DNA of 64,000 nt from Carnegiea gigantea (GCA_029747015.1 JAKOGI010002412.1:47654-111653), one strand, 5' to 3'; numbered from the stretch's first letter, positions 34,618 to 46,637 are shown. A program made the numbers and translations. The notes: a model not told the origin generated them from the sequence alone.

Positions 34618-36732
34618 TCTGCTGCTACCCCTATTCCATCCCCTACCAGCACAACTCAAAAGGCTCATTCACATGACACAACCCTTAATTTCAATGTGAA
34701 TAATGAGCATGTACCTGAATGAGATTGAGAAGACCCTAGACCTGAGTCACCTATACCATGGGATAAATTAATTGAGGGTCAGTCACTCAATGAAGAGTCT
34801 GATGATAGTGAATAAGTTCCTAAATCTGAGGTTGACTTAGAGGCCTTTGAGGACATTACTGGTAGCATTTCAAAAGCAAGTCAAAAGAAAAATAAATGTG
34901 GGTGGTGGTGTTGATGATGATGGGTGTGAGAATGATGGTGATGAGCATGATTGGGATACTGATATTGAAGATCAATGGGAGGCTGATGTTAAGGACCTAG
35001 AGACAAGTGATGAGGAGTAGGCAGCTGCCAGGGCTAAGGTTGGTGAGTGCAAGAAACAAAAGGGTTCTGGAAAGATTGATAATGCTCAACAGGTGGGCAA
35101 GCAAGACATAACTGCAAATAAGTCTAATACTAGTGGCATTGAACAAACACAATTAGATTCAAGCTTTCATAGTGATTATGAAACTTCTAAAGCTAAAATG
35201 GATGCTGATGGAGAGACTGATGGGGATGTTCCTAGATTGTTAAAGAAAAAGGAGAAACCTATTAAAGTGGATGAGCACATTGATTTCAAAAATTTGAAAT
35301 GGCAAGTTGGAATGACTTTTGGAACAGTTTAGGGTTTCAAGGATGCAATATCAAGGTTTGCAATAACACAGGGGTATGACTTAAAAATAGACATCTCTGA
35401 CTCAAGAAAAAGAAAGGTAAGTGCAGTTTGCAAACAGGGCTGCAAATTCAAAGTGTATGCATCATGGGATAAATCCAAAGCTACATGGGTTGTTAGAACA
35501 ATAAACAACCAATATATTTGTACAAGGAACATGGTGAAGAATAGACAATTGAAATATACATGGATTACATCCCACTACTTGCTTAGGTTCAAAGAAAATC
35601 CAACATGGCCTGCCAAAGAGTTGGTGAATGCAGTTAAGAAGGATCATGGGGTTGTTACAAACAAGTGGACTTCTTATAAAGCAAAGCAAGCGGCTTATGG
35701 AATGTTTCATGGCTTAATGTTTGACCATTATTCAAAGCTGGGAAGGTAAAGATTCAAACCCAAGTAGATGATTCATTATTGAAATTGATCCTAAAATTGT
35801 CAAGGACATCCCTGTTTTCCAAAAGATGTTTGTTAGCTTTAAGGGGCTCATTGAGAGCCTACTTTTAGGGTGCAGGCCTGTAATATGCATTGATGATAGC
35901 TTTATGAAGACATTTTTGGGAGGTTGTCTACTAGCTGTAATTGGCATGGATGGAAACAATCAAACGTTTTCAATTGCATGGGTTGTTGTTGAAGGTGAAA
36001 ACAATGACTCCTGGGAGTGGTTTCTTCAGCATTTGAGGGACTGCCTTAGAGGCACAAATGACTTTAGTTAGAGTTTCATATCTGATGAACACAAGATGAT
36101 TTTGTTCTACTGTAAACTCTTTTTGGGTTGGAGTTCTAAGCATATGACTGACCTTGCATTTTGTTTTTAAAATACAGGCAATTCTTCATGTAGTGGTAGC
36201 TGTATTCCCCAATTGTGAGCATAGACACTGTGCTTGACATATATATGCAAATTGGAAGAAGACTCACGAGGGTAAAGAATTGAAACTTTTATTTTGGAAT
36301 GCAACAAAGGCATACAACCAAACTGATTTGAAAGATGCAATTAAGGCACTCGGACAAACCTCCCCTAAGATAGCAGAAGATTTTGAGTTTCAAAATCCAA
36401 GACTATTCTGCGGGGCCTTCATGAGAGAGGATTTAAAATATGATGTTATTGTCAACAATATGGCTGAGACTTTCAATGCCAATGTTGTCCATACAAGAAC
36501 CAAACATTTGATTAACATGTTAGAGGATATTAGAATGGCTTTGATGGAGAGGATTGTAGTGAAAAGGTCTATTATAGAAGCTTCTGAAGATGACATCTGT
36601 CCTGGAATAAGGAGTAAACTGGAGAAGAAAAAAGAAGAAGTAAGAAATTATTTCCCTGTTCCAGCTGGCAATAAAGTCTTCCAGGTCAAGCACAGGTTAG
36701 ACAGCCTTGTGGTAGATCTCAACCAAGGCAAA

Positions 36733-36777
36733 TGCACATGCAGAAAATGGAATCCCACAGGAATACCTTGTTGTCAT
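36733..36777 (+). other. SWIM zinc finger of MULE transposase
   Basis: Encodes CTCRKWNPTGIPCCH, the C-x-C-x(n)-C-x-H SWIM motif that follows the DDE domain in plant MULE and FAR1-related transposases. Confidence 0.85.
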
Positions 36778-38145
36778 GGCATTACATGTGCAGCATAGAT
36801 GAAGTAAGGTCCAGAAGGTTGTGTGCATTCTTATTTTAAGAGAGAGAAGTATATAGTAACCTATGAAGGTTCAATATCTCCATGTGCTGGAGAGAGACAT
36901 TGGCGTGAGAAGGACATGCCACTACAACCTCCACTACTTAATGTAGGGCCTGGTAGACCAAAGAGAAACAGAAGGAGAGATCCACATGAAGATCCAAAAA
37001 AGGCAGGCAGGTTGACAAGACATGAAAGGCAGATGATGTGCACCAACTGCAAGAGTGCTAGTCATAATAAGAAGGGATATGCTTAACTAGCAGTGCCTAC
37101 TCATGGAAACCCAAATCCATAGAAAAGGCAATGGGGCAGACCAACGAAACAACATGAGCTTCTCAGTGAGCCAAGGGAGCAAGGAGCAGCAGCTACTAGA
37201 GGTAGAGAAGGAAGTAAAGGCAGGAGAGGTAGAGGGAGATCAGCCTCATCTAGACCACAGTCCATGATAGACCAAGGCCAGTCTCTCATTTCCAGTCAAG
37301 CATCAGTAGCTACCAACAGCTCACAACCTTTTATTAGCCCTCCATAGATAAGATTCCAACTTCCCTGCAGCCTTTAAGTGTCACATTTAAAACAGTCAAA
37401 TTTAGGTATGGTGTTCTGTATTGTGTGTTAATCTTATGTAATTTGGATTTCAGATGTGTATGCTTGAGGCCTAATGTGACCTGTAAACCTTTTTTGCTCA
37501 TTTTGTCAACATACAGGGAAAGTAATGACTATTTTGGATCATTTCATTAGTTGCTACCAGGTATAATATTATAATGACTATTTTGGCTAACATGCTTTTG
37601 GAGCAAAATATTTCACCACTTTCATTCTTTCCATTCATTCAATGCAAAGTACAGCTACCAAACCATATTCATCTACCCCAATAAATAGCCACAAAACTTA
37701 AACACTAACTCCTTACATCTGCCCACACCATACCATAAATTTTTCCTGACCAGAACTACCACAAGTAAGAAAATCGTCAGATACATCCATATTTTGTGCC
37801 ACCACTTGTTTGCAGCTGTAAGCTTTAGTGCCATGAGTTCCTCGTTCATGGCCTTCATTTCGTGTTCAACTCTTCTTCTCTTCTCCTTCTCCTTAAAAAT
37901 CTTGCTTCTCAATTTTGCATTCTCTTCTTTTAACATTTGCAGCTCATCAGCAGTCATTGCATTCTCTTCATCCCATTTGAAAAACCCACAATCTTCATTA
38001 ACCTACAAACACACAAAAGTAACACATCAATTGCAGATGGCACCCAATCATTAAACCCTAAGTTTATTCATTCCACTAATATAACCCTATTTTGATTTCA
38101 CTTACCTTCCACAATTGACACCCAAAAAACTTTCTCCCCCTATTT

Positions 38146-38150
38146 GGGGG
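38146..38150. repeat. Target-site duplication, left copy
   Basis: GGGGG immediately left of the LTR start at 38151; identical to 43897-43901 immediately right of the other LTR. Removing one copy and the element restores the reading frame of the GRF gene exon. Confidence 0.85.
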
Positions 38151-39538
38151 TGTTGTAGAAAAATTTTTAATATTTATAAACCCCAAGTGCAAGGTGTATC
38201 GTTGAGTACTTGGGGTGTCGTCCGCAGGAAATTGTGTTTCCAACTACCAGGGTTAGCTAAAGCGTCTCGAGTTAGGCAGGATCAAAGGGTGAAGGAGTGG
38301 GGAGCTAAACTACGCTACAAACACAGAAACAAGCGACTTGGAGTTGTGATTTTACCAATGGATGAACCAATTAACCAAGACGAGTCCTAACCTACCCAAA
38401 CCACACTACGAACTAGAGATGGTCGGTTGCACCATCAAAGACCACCCAAGCCCTCTCTCAAGGGTCATGAGCTAGTCTAACTCGTGTAACCACCTACTTT
38501 CGTGGGGTTAGTCGAATTAGACCACAAAACTAGCAACCCCGGACCTAGCTCGATTCGGATACTACTTTCGTGTCCCGAACTCGGCCATTCCCTCTCCCAC
38601 ACTAGCGAATTGACCTCACCTCTCAGCATAAGTCAATCGCCCAAAAATATGGATGAAAACCCTCTCAGGCATTTCATCGAACACTTGGCGGGCGTGAAGG
38701 AAAACTCTAAGTTCTAAGCATAGATTGGGTATGGTTAGGCCAAATACAAGATTAATTAGCCATCAAGAGGCTAATCACAACCCAAGCCAACACAATCTAC
38801 CAACAAAACATCACAAACACAAGAAAACCTAAACTAACAAGCAAGAACATAAACTTGAAGAACAAAAACAAAGACAATGAAATAAAACGAATCTAAACAA
38901 CTAAATAACATGAATTAACAACAAAAACTAAACATATAAACTAAACAAAACAAATATAAGAATTAAAGTAACAAAACATAAATAAGAACAACAATGAAAT
39001 AAATAGAGAAAAGGAAGAGGGAAACTTATGCTTGAATTGATTGAAGAACTTGAAATCCACAAGCTTGAATCCCGAAATACAAACTACAATCCTAATCTAA
39101 TCCTCTCAATGGAGTTTTTATTGGCTAAAACCTAAACTAAACTACCCTAAAAATCGCCTGGAAGAACCCCCGAGCGACCCCCACAAACAGACGCCCGAAC
39201 GGACTTAAATAGAAATCGCGAACACGACGAAACTGGGTGGGCGGCACGGTCGTGCCATGTGGCACGGCCTGACCGTGCCAGGGTGGCACGGCCGTGCCAC
39301 TTCACTGGTGGCGCGGTGTCGCCCCCCCGGTTTTGTCCGGTTTTGCCGGTTTTCGTCGGTTTTCGCTGTTTTTCTTCGTTTTGTCTCGTCTTCGTCCCTT
39401 TTCGCGACGTTTGCTTGATTTGAAGTTATTTCCTGTAAAACATAAATAAAACAAGTAAAAATCCTAAAGATTAAGTTATTATACGAGTAAAAAGTGGGTG
39501 AAAGAGGCACATAAAATGGGTAAATTTATCGTTCAACA
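38151..39538 (-). repeat. 3' LTR of TR-GAG element
   Basis: Near-identical to 42523-43896, differing by scattered substitutions and small indels. Near 39239-39300 it has an extra GTGGCACGGCC-type unit compared with the other copy. GC-rich at 39160-39340. Confidence 0.9.
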
Positions 39539-40936
39539 CACCCCCACACCTATCTTTTGCTCGTCCTCGAGCAAAATAAAAGCAAAACTAAAGTAAACAA
39601 CTAACTCACTTTCGTAGGAACCACGGTTGTATTTAGCGTATGCAACAAGCCCTTTAAACCCCTTGGTCACCCCAAGTGGACGAGTAAGGTCTCGTGAGGG
39701 TTTGCAGAAGATATACCCACAAAATCTCAAAAAGGAAAAACAAAGAAAAGAGGAACAAAAATCGAAAAAATGAAAATGACAAAACAAAATATATACATCA
39801 GGGTGAACTGTACACGTTCGATCAACCAAAACCCCCCCAGTAACTCAAGTATCAGTCTGTACGCAAGCATTATATGCATCTCAGGACACATCATCCCAAA
39901 GAATGACATTCAGACATCAGCTTTTCACCCCACGACGCAAGAAAATAATGAATCCATCCTGGTGCCTGTGTGCAAGTGTATCATCACCCTAAAACTAAGC
40001 CTACCAAAACCAAACTCAATCCCACGCAACTGACACAAGCTACCTTTTCGAATGGCTAGCATGGAAAGCAAGCTTCCCCAGTAACAGTATTACCTCAAAG
40101 GGTAACACCCAGTAGCGCATGCCTCAAAGGGGTACTTGTCGTTTCCAATTCTTTTCTTCCCCACTTTTTGTTTTTTTTTCTTTCCATTATTTTTTTCAAT
40201 ACAAACTCATGCCACGCCTCAAAGGGACACCCCCAGTAGCGCTTGAATTTGTTTGTTTTTGCTTTTGTTTTAGAAAATGGGGGTTCCAGCACATATAAAA
40301 GGAGTTGTGCAGTAGACAAGTGGGGGAGTCAATCATGGAAGACTAAGAATATAGGATGATGATAATACATAAATCAGGACTGGATTGCAAAATTACAGTG
40401 AACTGTTGGGGTTAGAACTGAGACCTAAAACGACAGACTGGGGATGAACATCTATCATGCACATTATACTTATATACGAGCTAATAGTCAAGGTACTGGA
40501 GATCAAGGCTGATCAAAATAGTACAAAACTCCCCTAAATGCAAAAAGAAAGAAAAATTTATACAAAAAGGAGAAAAAATGAAAAAAAATAATACAAAAAT
40601 GAAAAATTTTCACAAAAATGAGAAGAAAAAGGGGAGATGACCCCACCCCCACACCTGAATCTCACAATGTCCTCATTGGGAGCCGTGAGTCATCACCAAC
40701 ACAAAAAAAATAAAAAAAACAAAATCAAATACAAGAAAAACGAAAATCGACAAAAATATACACAAGCTAACACACTCTCCCAAAAACACAATCTCACTCA
40801 AAACAACAACAGGATCACACATAAATACAAACTAATACCACCAAAAACAAATATAGACCAATCCAACAACACCACCAATCACAGCCCAATAAAAATCCAC
40901 AAAAACACAAAAATGGTGATCATCGCCAACAACGGC
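39539..40936. other. Non-coding 3' interior of TR-GAG element
   Basis: Between gag and the 3' LTR there is no pol motif on the minus strand. It includes the polypurine tract at 39539-39554 and a long A/C-rich stretch (40520-41000), which produces a spurious Lys/Asn/Thr-rich plus-strand ORF. Confidence 0.75.
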
Positions 40937-42410
40937 TCAACAATATCCAAATTTCACCACAAGATGATCACCAACCAAAAACACAATCCTAATATCCACA
41001 ACTAAATATAAACAAAAAGAAAGAAAAGAAAAAGAAAAAGAAGGGGGGAGAAGAGTGAGAACGAGTATACCAGGTTGGGTACTGAATGTACCCAAACTAT
41101 GCCATGACGACTTAAGGAGCATCAGCCACTCCTTGCCGCTCAAGATGCAAATCGTCAGCTCGGATGCAGTCAAAGCTCGTAGGAGCTTATCATGCATTGC
41201 TGCATGCAGCTCAGAATGGTGTGAGTAAGAGAACACTGATAAAGATGGAGTAAACAAAGTTAGTGCCCTCTTAAACTCACCAAATACCTGTGAGAAATCA
41301 GCAGAATAATCAAATACAATAGTCAACGCGATTTCTCTAGGCATGCCCTCTAGGTACAGACGATAAGGATCAAGGAGGGGGTCATATCCTCTAAAAGTAC
41401 CTAGAGGCTCAGAACAGTCAACCACATTCCCCTCGAGCACCACAAGAGAATCGATCGGTGAGAGGTCACAATACTGAGGGGAAGGGGAGGGTAGTGAACA
41501 TGAAGAAGCATGAGAAAAATCAAGGGGATTGAGGGATACATGGTCAGTAAGATCAGGACTAGATGAAACTGCAGCCACAGCATCCACACAGGACTCCCCC
41601 TCGAGAATCTCGTCGAGATCATGCACCTCACTAAAAGTACCGTCTGACTCAAGACAGAAATCATCCCCACCGATACTAGCACCAACACAAAATGTCACAC
41701 CTACCTCGAACTCCGTCGACTGAGCTAAAGGGAAAGGTGGATCAGGATAGGTCTTAGTGTTGTCCTTAAAGGTGCTAGGTAGGGATGGAGCAACAGGAGG
41801 TAGAGTAGGTAAGGGAGGGTCGCGCACGTCCTCTAGTTCGGACTCTAGAGGAGGAAAAGACGCACCATCATCACACAGATTGACATCAAGTCTAGGAGCA
41901 CTAGAACTAGGATCAGTCTCGGGTGATAGGTCATACTCCCGCAGTTTATTAACAAATTTAGCAAACCAAACTTGTTGCTTGTTCATGGCCTCTATCATAC
42001 CAGAAATTCTAGTGAAACCATCAGAAGAAATACGATAGGGACAAGAAACACTGTCATGGTCAGAACAATGGCAGATCTCACATACAAGAGGTGTATAATT
42101 AGGAACGCAGGGGGATAGGGTGGATGAAGTAAATTGACTAGTCTCAAATTCATAAGTATCCCTAGCCAACCACTCAAGTAATTCCCAAGCTTCATCAACA
42201 TTTCGAGCACAGAAATCCTAATGCTCCAAAAGAGCACGGGTCTCACTATTCACACCCTCATCAACAACATGCAATATTTCTCATTTCCCATATAAACATC
42301 CACAAGAAGCACACTGAGCAAGATAAGCATGTAAACGATTCCAATAACGGTAAAATAATTCTTGCTCACATTGGGGAAAATGGAAAATTGCCATTGGATT
42401 TTTTTTTTTT
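40937..42410 (-). pseudogene. Gag protein of TR-GAG element
   Basis: An open frame of 410 residues (40937-42169) continues upstream to about 42410 through stops. Upstream, FPQCEQELFYRYWNRLHAYL and NVDEAWELLEWLA match the conserved core of plant Ty3-type gag. The open frame holds a perfect C-x2-C-x4-H-x4-C knuckle (CEICHCSDHDSVSC, residues 30-43). A long acidic, Pro/Ser-rich region follows, then a hydrophobic tail (SFSFLSFCLYLVV) that probably lies beyond the natural end. Stops near 42218 and 42278 break the N-terminal part, so the product would need trans-complementation. Confidence 0.7.
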
Positions 42411-42499
42411 TGATTTTTTGATTGATTTTTTTTCTTTTTTCGAAATAAAAGTCTAGTCTCGAATGCTTAAGTAAACCTCAATATTGAAAAATGTCAATT

Positions 42500-42516
42500 C
42501 CCCGACAACGGCGCCA
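42500..42516 (-). other. tRNA-Asp primer-binding site
   Basis: The minus strand reads TGGCGCCGTTGTCGGGG, complementary to the 3' end of plant tRNA-Asp with one mismatch. It sits 6 nt inside the 5' LTR. tRNA-Asp priming is known for Athila-group elements. Confidence 0.85.
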
Positions 42517-42522
42517 AAAACT

Positions 42523-43896
42523 TGTTGCAAGAAAAACAGAGTTTTAATATTTATAAACCCCAAGTGCAAGGTGTATCGTTGAGTACTTGGGGTGTCGTCC
42601 GCAGAGAATTGTGTTTCCAACTACCAGGGTTAGCTAAAGCTTCTCGAGTTAGGCAGGATCAAAGGGTGAAGGAGTGGGGAGCTAAACTACGCTACAAATA
42701 CAGAAACAAGCGACTTGGAGTTGTGACTTTACCAATGGATGAACCAATTAACCAAGACGAGTTCTAATCTACCCAAACCACACTACGAACTAGAGATGGT
42801 CGGTTGCACCATCAAAGGTCACCCAAGCCCTCTCTCAAGGGTCATGAGCTAGTCTAACTCGCGTAACCACCTACTTTCGTGGGGTTAGTCGAATTAGACC
42901 ACAAAATTAGCAACCCCTAACCTAGCTCGATTCGGATACTACTTTCGTGTCCGAACTCGGCCATTCCCTCTCCCACACTAGCAAATTGACCTCACCTCTC
43001 AGCATAAGTCAATCCCCCAAAAATATGGATGAAAACCCTCTCAGGCATTTCATCAAACACTTGGCGGGCGTGAAGGAAAACTCTAAGTTCTAAGCATAGA
43101 TTGGATATGGTTAGGCCAAATACAAGATTAATTAGCCATCAAGAGGCTAATCACAACCCTAGCCAACACAATCTACCAACAAAACATCACAAACACAAGA
43201 AAACCTAAACTAACAAACAAGAACATGAACTTGAAGAACAAAAACAAAGACAATGAAATAAAACGAATCTAAACAACTAAATAACATGAATTAACAACAC
43301 AAACTAAACATATAAACTAAACAAAACAAATATAAGAATTAAAGTAACAAAACATAAATAAGAACAACAATGAAATAAATAGAGAAAAGAAAGGGGGAAA
43401 CTTATGCTTGAATTGATTGAAGAACTTGAAATCTACAAGCTTGAATCCTGAAATACAAACTACAATCCTAATCTAAGCCTCTCAATGGAGTTTTTATTGG
43501 TTAAAACCTAAACTAAACTACCCTAAAAATCGCCTGGAAGAACCCCCGAGCGACCCCCACAAACAGACGCCAGAATGGACTTAAATAGAAATCGCGAACG
43601 CGACGAAACTGGGTGGGCGGCACGGTCGTGCCAGGGTGGCACGGCCACATCGTGCCACTTCACTGGTGGCGCGGTGTCGCCCCCCCGGTTTTGTCCGGTT
43701 TTGCCGGTTTTCGTCGGTTTTCGCTGTTTTTCTTCGTTTTGTCTCGTCTTCGTCCCTTTTCGCGACGTTTGCTTGTTTTGAAGTTATTTCCTGCAAAACA
43801 TAAGTAAAACAAGTAAAAATCCTAAAGATTAAGTTATTATACAAGTAAAAAGTGGGTGAAAGAGGCACGTAAAATGGTTAAATTTACCGTTCAACA
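42523..43896 (-). repeat. 5' LTR of TR-GAG element
   Basis: Direct repeat of 38151-39538. On the minus strand it begins TGTTGAACGG and ends TTGCAACA next to the primer site. Confidence 0.9.
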
Positions 43897-44157
43897 GGGG
43901 GTCTTCTACAGGTTTGATATATAGCAGGTAAGTCATGAAAACACTTCACCATACCTAGAATTGAGCTCTGGTTACTTGAATTTGATGTTTTCCGAGAATT
44001 CGATGACCCAGCAATGCTTGTTCTACCGGACATGTTCACCTCTTGGAACGGATCTCGACTTTCGCCTTTCGCCTTTCGTTTTCTTCTTTCTCTTCCAAAT
44101 CGCATTTTTTGCTTTGAAGAGGACGAAGACTGAGAGAGAGATTTCACAAGAGGACAG

Positions 44158-44454
44158 AATGGGAGAGGAGGGAGACTGAGGAAGAGAGAGAATAAGGAAA
44201 GAGAGAGCCTGATCTGTCCAAAATTAAACGGTCAACTAATTACACAAGGTCAAACTTCCATTTTTCTTTCTTTTTTGTTTGTTTTTTATTTACACATAGG
44301 CATCAACCACCACCACGTCACCTTTCTGACGAGTCCGACTCGATAGTGATATACTAAAAATAAATCCCTTCAAAGTAAAGCTCACTGGCAAGAATTTTCT
44401 AAGCTCAGCTTATTATCTTCCACATCCCCATAAGTTGGGATTATTATATTCCAA
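44158..44454 (-). repeat. Right TIR of MuDR-like MULE
   Basis: Reverse complement of 33237-33531 with about one mismatch per eight to ten bases by eye. It lies about 125 bp upstream of the GRF gene start and may carry that gene's promoter, as MuDR TIRs do for both MuDR genes. Confidence 0.85.
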
Positions 44455-45349
44455 AAACCCTATATAATTTTGATTTCCAACATATTTTTGGCAAGGCAAT
44501 GAAATATTTATTAGATATTTTGTCATACGGCATCTAAACGTATATTTGACACACAAAAATATAATCTCTAATGTCAAAATAAAACCTTAACACCAAAAAT
44601 ACTAACTTGAGATGCCCTGGTCACACGTCTTCCCATGCTTGCTGTTTCTGCATACAGTCTGGAGGAGAGATCTATAGATATGGCATAGTTTTCTGGTAGA
44701 GGTTGATCTGTAGATCTAGCGCAGTATTCTAGAGTGAGATCTTCTTTTGGCATGCAAGACTACAATTGAGAGGTCGAAATCCGTTGGATGCCCACTTTAA
44801 AAGCGCACAACAAATCCATCCCGTTAATGAAAAAACACAAAGAAACAGCAAATAAATATAAAAACTCTCACAATTAGAGAGACATACAACTTACGCAAGA
44901 AAAGTCATACATCCCTCAATTGGAGAGATGATCACTACAAAAACTTAATACTAAAACCAAATTAAAAAAAATTAACTTGGAAAACGGGAAGGGGAGCGGT
45001 CGGTGGCCGCCCTCATGATTTTGTCAAAAACGCCTGTTACTCAAGAAGAGAGAGATGGAAGAGATGGCGAGGCGATTAGTTTTGACTTTTAACATGATCA
45101 GAGTAATTATTATGTATTCAGAATGAGTTTGTTTCAGATAAGTTATCTAAATTATTATTTTGATCATTTATCACTCAATTTTTTTGGGGGGGGGGATAAA
45201 TATGTTAAGCTAATATATGATTGCCCAGTGAATAATCGAACCTTTTTTAGTGAATACTTTCAAGCTGTGGTATCAGCTATTGCAACCTCGTCAGTAATAA
45301 ATTGACTCCGTTTTAGTTAAAACTAATTGCATGAACGAGAGACAAATTT
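44455..45349. other. Intergenic, no gene seen
   Basis: AT-rich sequence right of the MULE. No ORF with recognisable content; a G-run (45186-45196) is the only low-complexity feature. Confidence 0.5.
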
Positions 45350-45735
45350 TTAGGCCATCTCCAGTTACAGGAATGAGTTCTAGTGATGGGGTCCAATATT
45401 TCCAAAAAAATAGAACTCAATACTTGTAGTCACATGGACACATGAGGAGGCACGCGATGTGGAATGGAGTAGCATTCCTTCCCTCATTCCATTTTTTTGT
45501 CTTTTTGTGTTTTTTTGTGTTTTTTCTTTTTCTTTTTCTTAAAAATATTATTTAACTGATTAAAAAAAAGATTATGTGTATGAGGTGGATTCGATAACAA
45601 ATATTTAATTTAATTATTTAGGAATGAGTTCCATTGGTTAAGAAAATAATGGAATGTAAGTCCCAGAAAAGTAAAACTTTTATTAATGTGGCAAGTTTAA
45701 ATGGAACTTAGGTTGAGAATGCTCTTAGTTTAGCC
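45350..45735. mobile_element. Harbinger-like MITE, copy 1
   Basis: The left end, TAGGCCATCTCCAG, is a typical Tourist/Harbinger-type terminus; the right end (TTGAGAATGCTCTTAG) is weaker. Its second half (ATAACAAATATTTAA... to ...TTATTAATGTGGCA) matches 59855-59970, so the two are copies of one family. Non-coding. Confidence 0.5.
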
Positions 45736-46637
45736 TCTTGAAAAACATCTTCAAAGTTTTAATATTGCTTTTACAAATCCGTTAAATTATAGCTTCTTTA
45801 ACTAATTCATACTGTTTAGATGAACATGAGTTAAATTAAATGTAAATAATAATTTATTATTTTCAACATGGGAAGGACCTTTTTGTGTGGTAAACTCTAA
45901 ATAGCTCTTATTATTAAACAAAACAGATAACCATCATGAAGGTGTTCTTGAATAGCTTGATAATTGAAAGAAATTCGAATTCTGAAAATTAAAAAAAAAA
46001 AGAAAGAATTGAAGTGATTCCATATCCTCCTAAGTAATTAAGTTGAGCAACCATAAATGCTTTTAGTTCACACCATTAGCTACTTGATGTCAATTCAAAG
46101 GATCTATCGCTCTACCCTCTATCTCTGTGCAAGCTCTCTTTTACCATCCGTACGTTAAAGAAACTGAGCAATAATCCAGAGGGGTGATCACAAATTTCGG
46201 TATGGGTGTTTGATTATCCATTAGGTGACCTTTTTCAAGCAACATACTAATTTGAAATATGACTGTAAAAATAGATTAAATTTTAACCTGAACAGATTAT
46301 GATTAATTTCAAACCAACAACTATATCATGCTTGTAGTGGACATATATTTTCATCTATAAATTATTCACGTAATCTATATTCACAAGTAGATCTTAAAGT
46401 TGACCCGGCAAGACAATACGAACCAAATCTAACATGGAATAGCTGAGAAAAACATAAGCGCGACATGAACGACCAAAGTTGACATGAATTGGCCGTCTAG
46501 TGTGTAAACATGTTAATTTTCTATTTTTTAGTACAAATCTAACTTATTTTCAAGATTGACAAAAAGTTGACCCGATTATTAAATAAATTGTCCCAAATCA
46601 ATCCGTTTCTTAGCTCTATGCGGAAGTACATCCTCAT
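45736..46637. other. Intergenic with dispersed repeat
   Basis: No gene. Segment 46395-46615 (GTTGACCCGG ... AAAAAGTTGACCCGATTATTAAAT) is a diverged relative of 50655-50885 in the ABCB gene. Confidence 0.45.

Larger units (their letters stand above)
33971..37083 (+). pseudogene. MULE transposase, mudrA type
   Basis: The broken gene encodes the enzyme that would cut and join the MULE ends. Order: a PB1-like N-terminal domain (VDDIVVEIHHGEKF, 33971-34330); a Pro/Thr linker (34561-34617); the conserved domain upstream of the catalytic core (LKWQVGMTFGT, CKFKVYASWD, NPTWPAKELVNAVKKDHG, 35300-35740); and the DDE core (FKGLIESLLLGCRPVICIDD with first Asp, AVIGMDGNNQTFSIAWVVVE, SDEHKM with second Asp, 35820-36100). 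These are followed by a SWIM zinc finger (36733-36777) and a C-terminal basic region with a damaged CCHC knuckle. Stops near 34185, 34720, 35330, 35747 and 36069 and at least three frame changes disable it. A probable intron at about 36113-36178 ends in ACAG. Confidence 0.85.
38151..43896 (-). mobile_element. Gag-only LTR retrotransposon (TR-GAG type)
   Basis: Two long LTRs (38151-39538, 1388 bp; 42523-43896, 1374 bp) start TGTTG and end CAACA. Primer site 42500-42516 lies next to the right LTR and a polypurine tract lies next to the left LTR (minus strand GATAGGTGTGGGGGTG at 39539-39554), so the element reads on the minus strand. The interior encodes a gag with a zinc knuckle and no protease, RT or integrase. 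The length, LTRs and gag-only content fit TR-GAG elements, which rely on an autonomous partner. The tRNA-Asp primer type points to an Athila- or TAT-related partner. LTRs are very similar and the target duplication is perfect: a recent insertion. Confidence 0.9.
37673..44033 (-). pseudogene. GRF zinc-finger/coiled-coil/TM gene of MULE, split by LTR element
   Basis: Exon 1 starts at the Met at 44033 (MSGRTSIAGSSNS; an in-frame Met at 44147 is an alternative). It runs to the insertion site at 43901/43897, resumes at 38145 and ends at 38106 before GTAAG. Intron 38003-38105 ends TTTGTAG. Exon 2 is 38002-37673. With the insertion and one duplication copy discounted, the frame is continuous: about 168 residues. 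It has a Ser-rich start, a GRF-type zinc finger (KCFHDLP, Cys, GRKFFGCQLWK, CGFFKWDEE), a coiled coil (LKEENAKLRSKI...), and one hydrophobic segment (WMYLTIFLLVVVLV). GRF fingers bind nucleic acid in other proteins. Its position convergent to the transposase matches mudrB of maize MuDR, though the sequence is unlike mudrB. Now disrupted. Confidence 0.75.
33237..44454. mobile_element. MuDR-like MULE with two convergent genes
   Basis: Terminal inverted repeats of about 295 bp bound it (TTTGGAATATAATAATCCC at both ends, about 88% identical by eye). The plus strand carries a decayed mudrA-type transposase (33971-37083). The minus strand carries a convergent two-exon gene for a GRF zinc-finger/coiled-coil/membrane protein (37673-44033). 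A 5746-bp LTR element and its 5-bp duplication sit in exon 1 of that gene. Without them the MULE would be about 5.47 kb, normal for an autonomous MuDR-type element. No clean 9-bp target duplication was found. Transposase stops show it is no longer autonomous. Confidence 0.8.

Noticed and set aside
34453..34668. Trp/Gly-rich minus-strand ORF
   Set aside because: Antisense reading of the CCAACC repeat in the MULE transposase.
37673..37957. Independent 94-residue coiled-coil/TM gene
   Set aside because: It continues upstream in frame through a consensus splice site into the GRF finger exon, so it is exon 2 of a larger gene.
40637..41005. 122-residue Lys/Asn/Thr-rich plus-strand ORF
   Set aside because: Lies in an A/C-rich non-coding stretch antisense to the gag end of the LTR element; composition artefact.
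38151..43896. Tandem or segmental duplication
   Set aside because: TG/CA ends, primer site, polypurine tract and target duplication show that the 1.4-kb repeats are LTRs.
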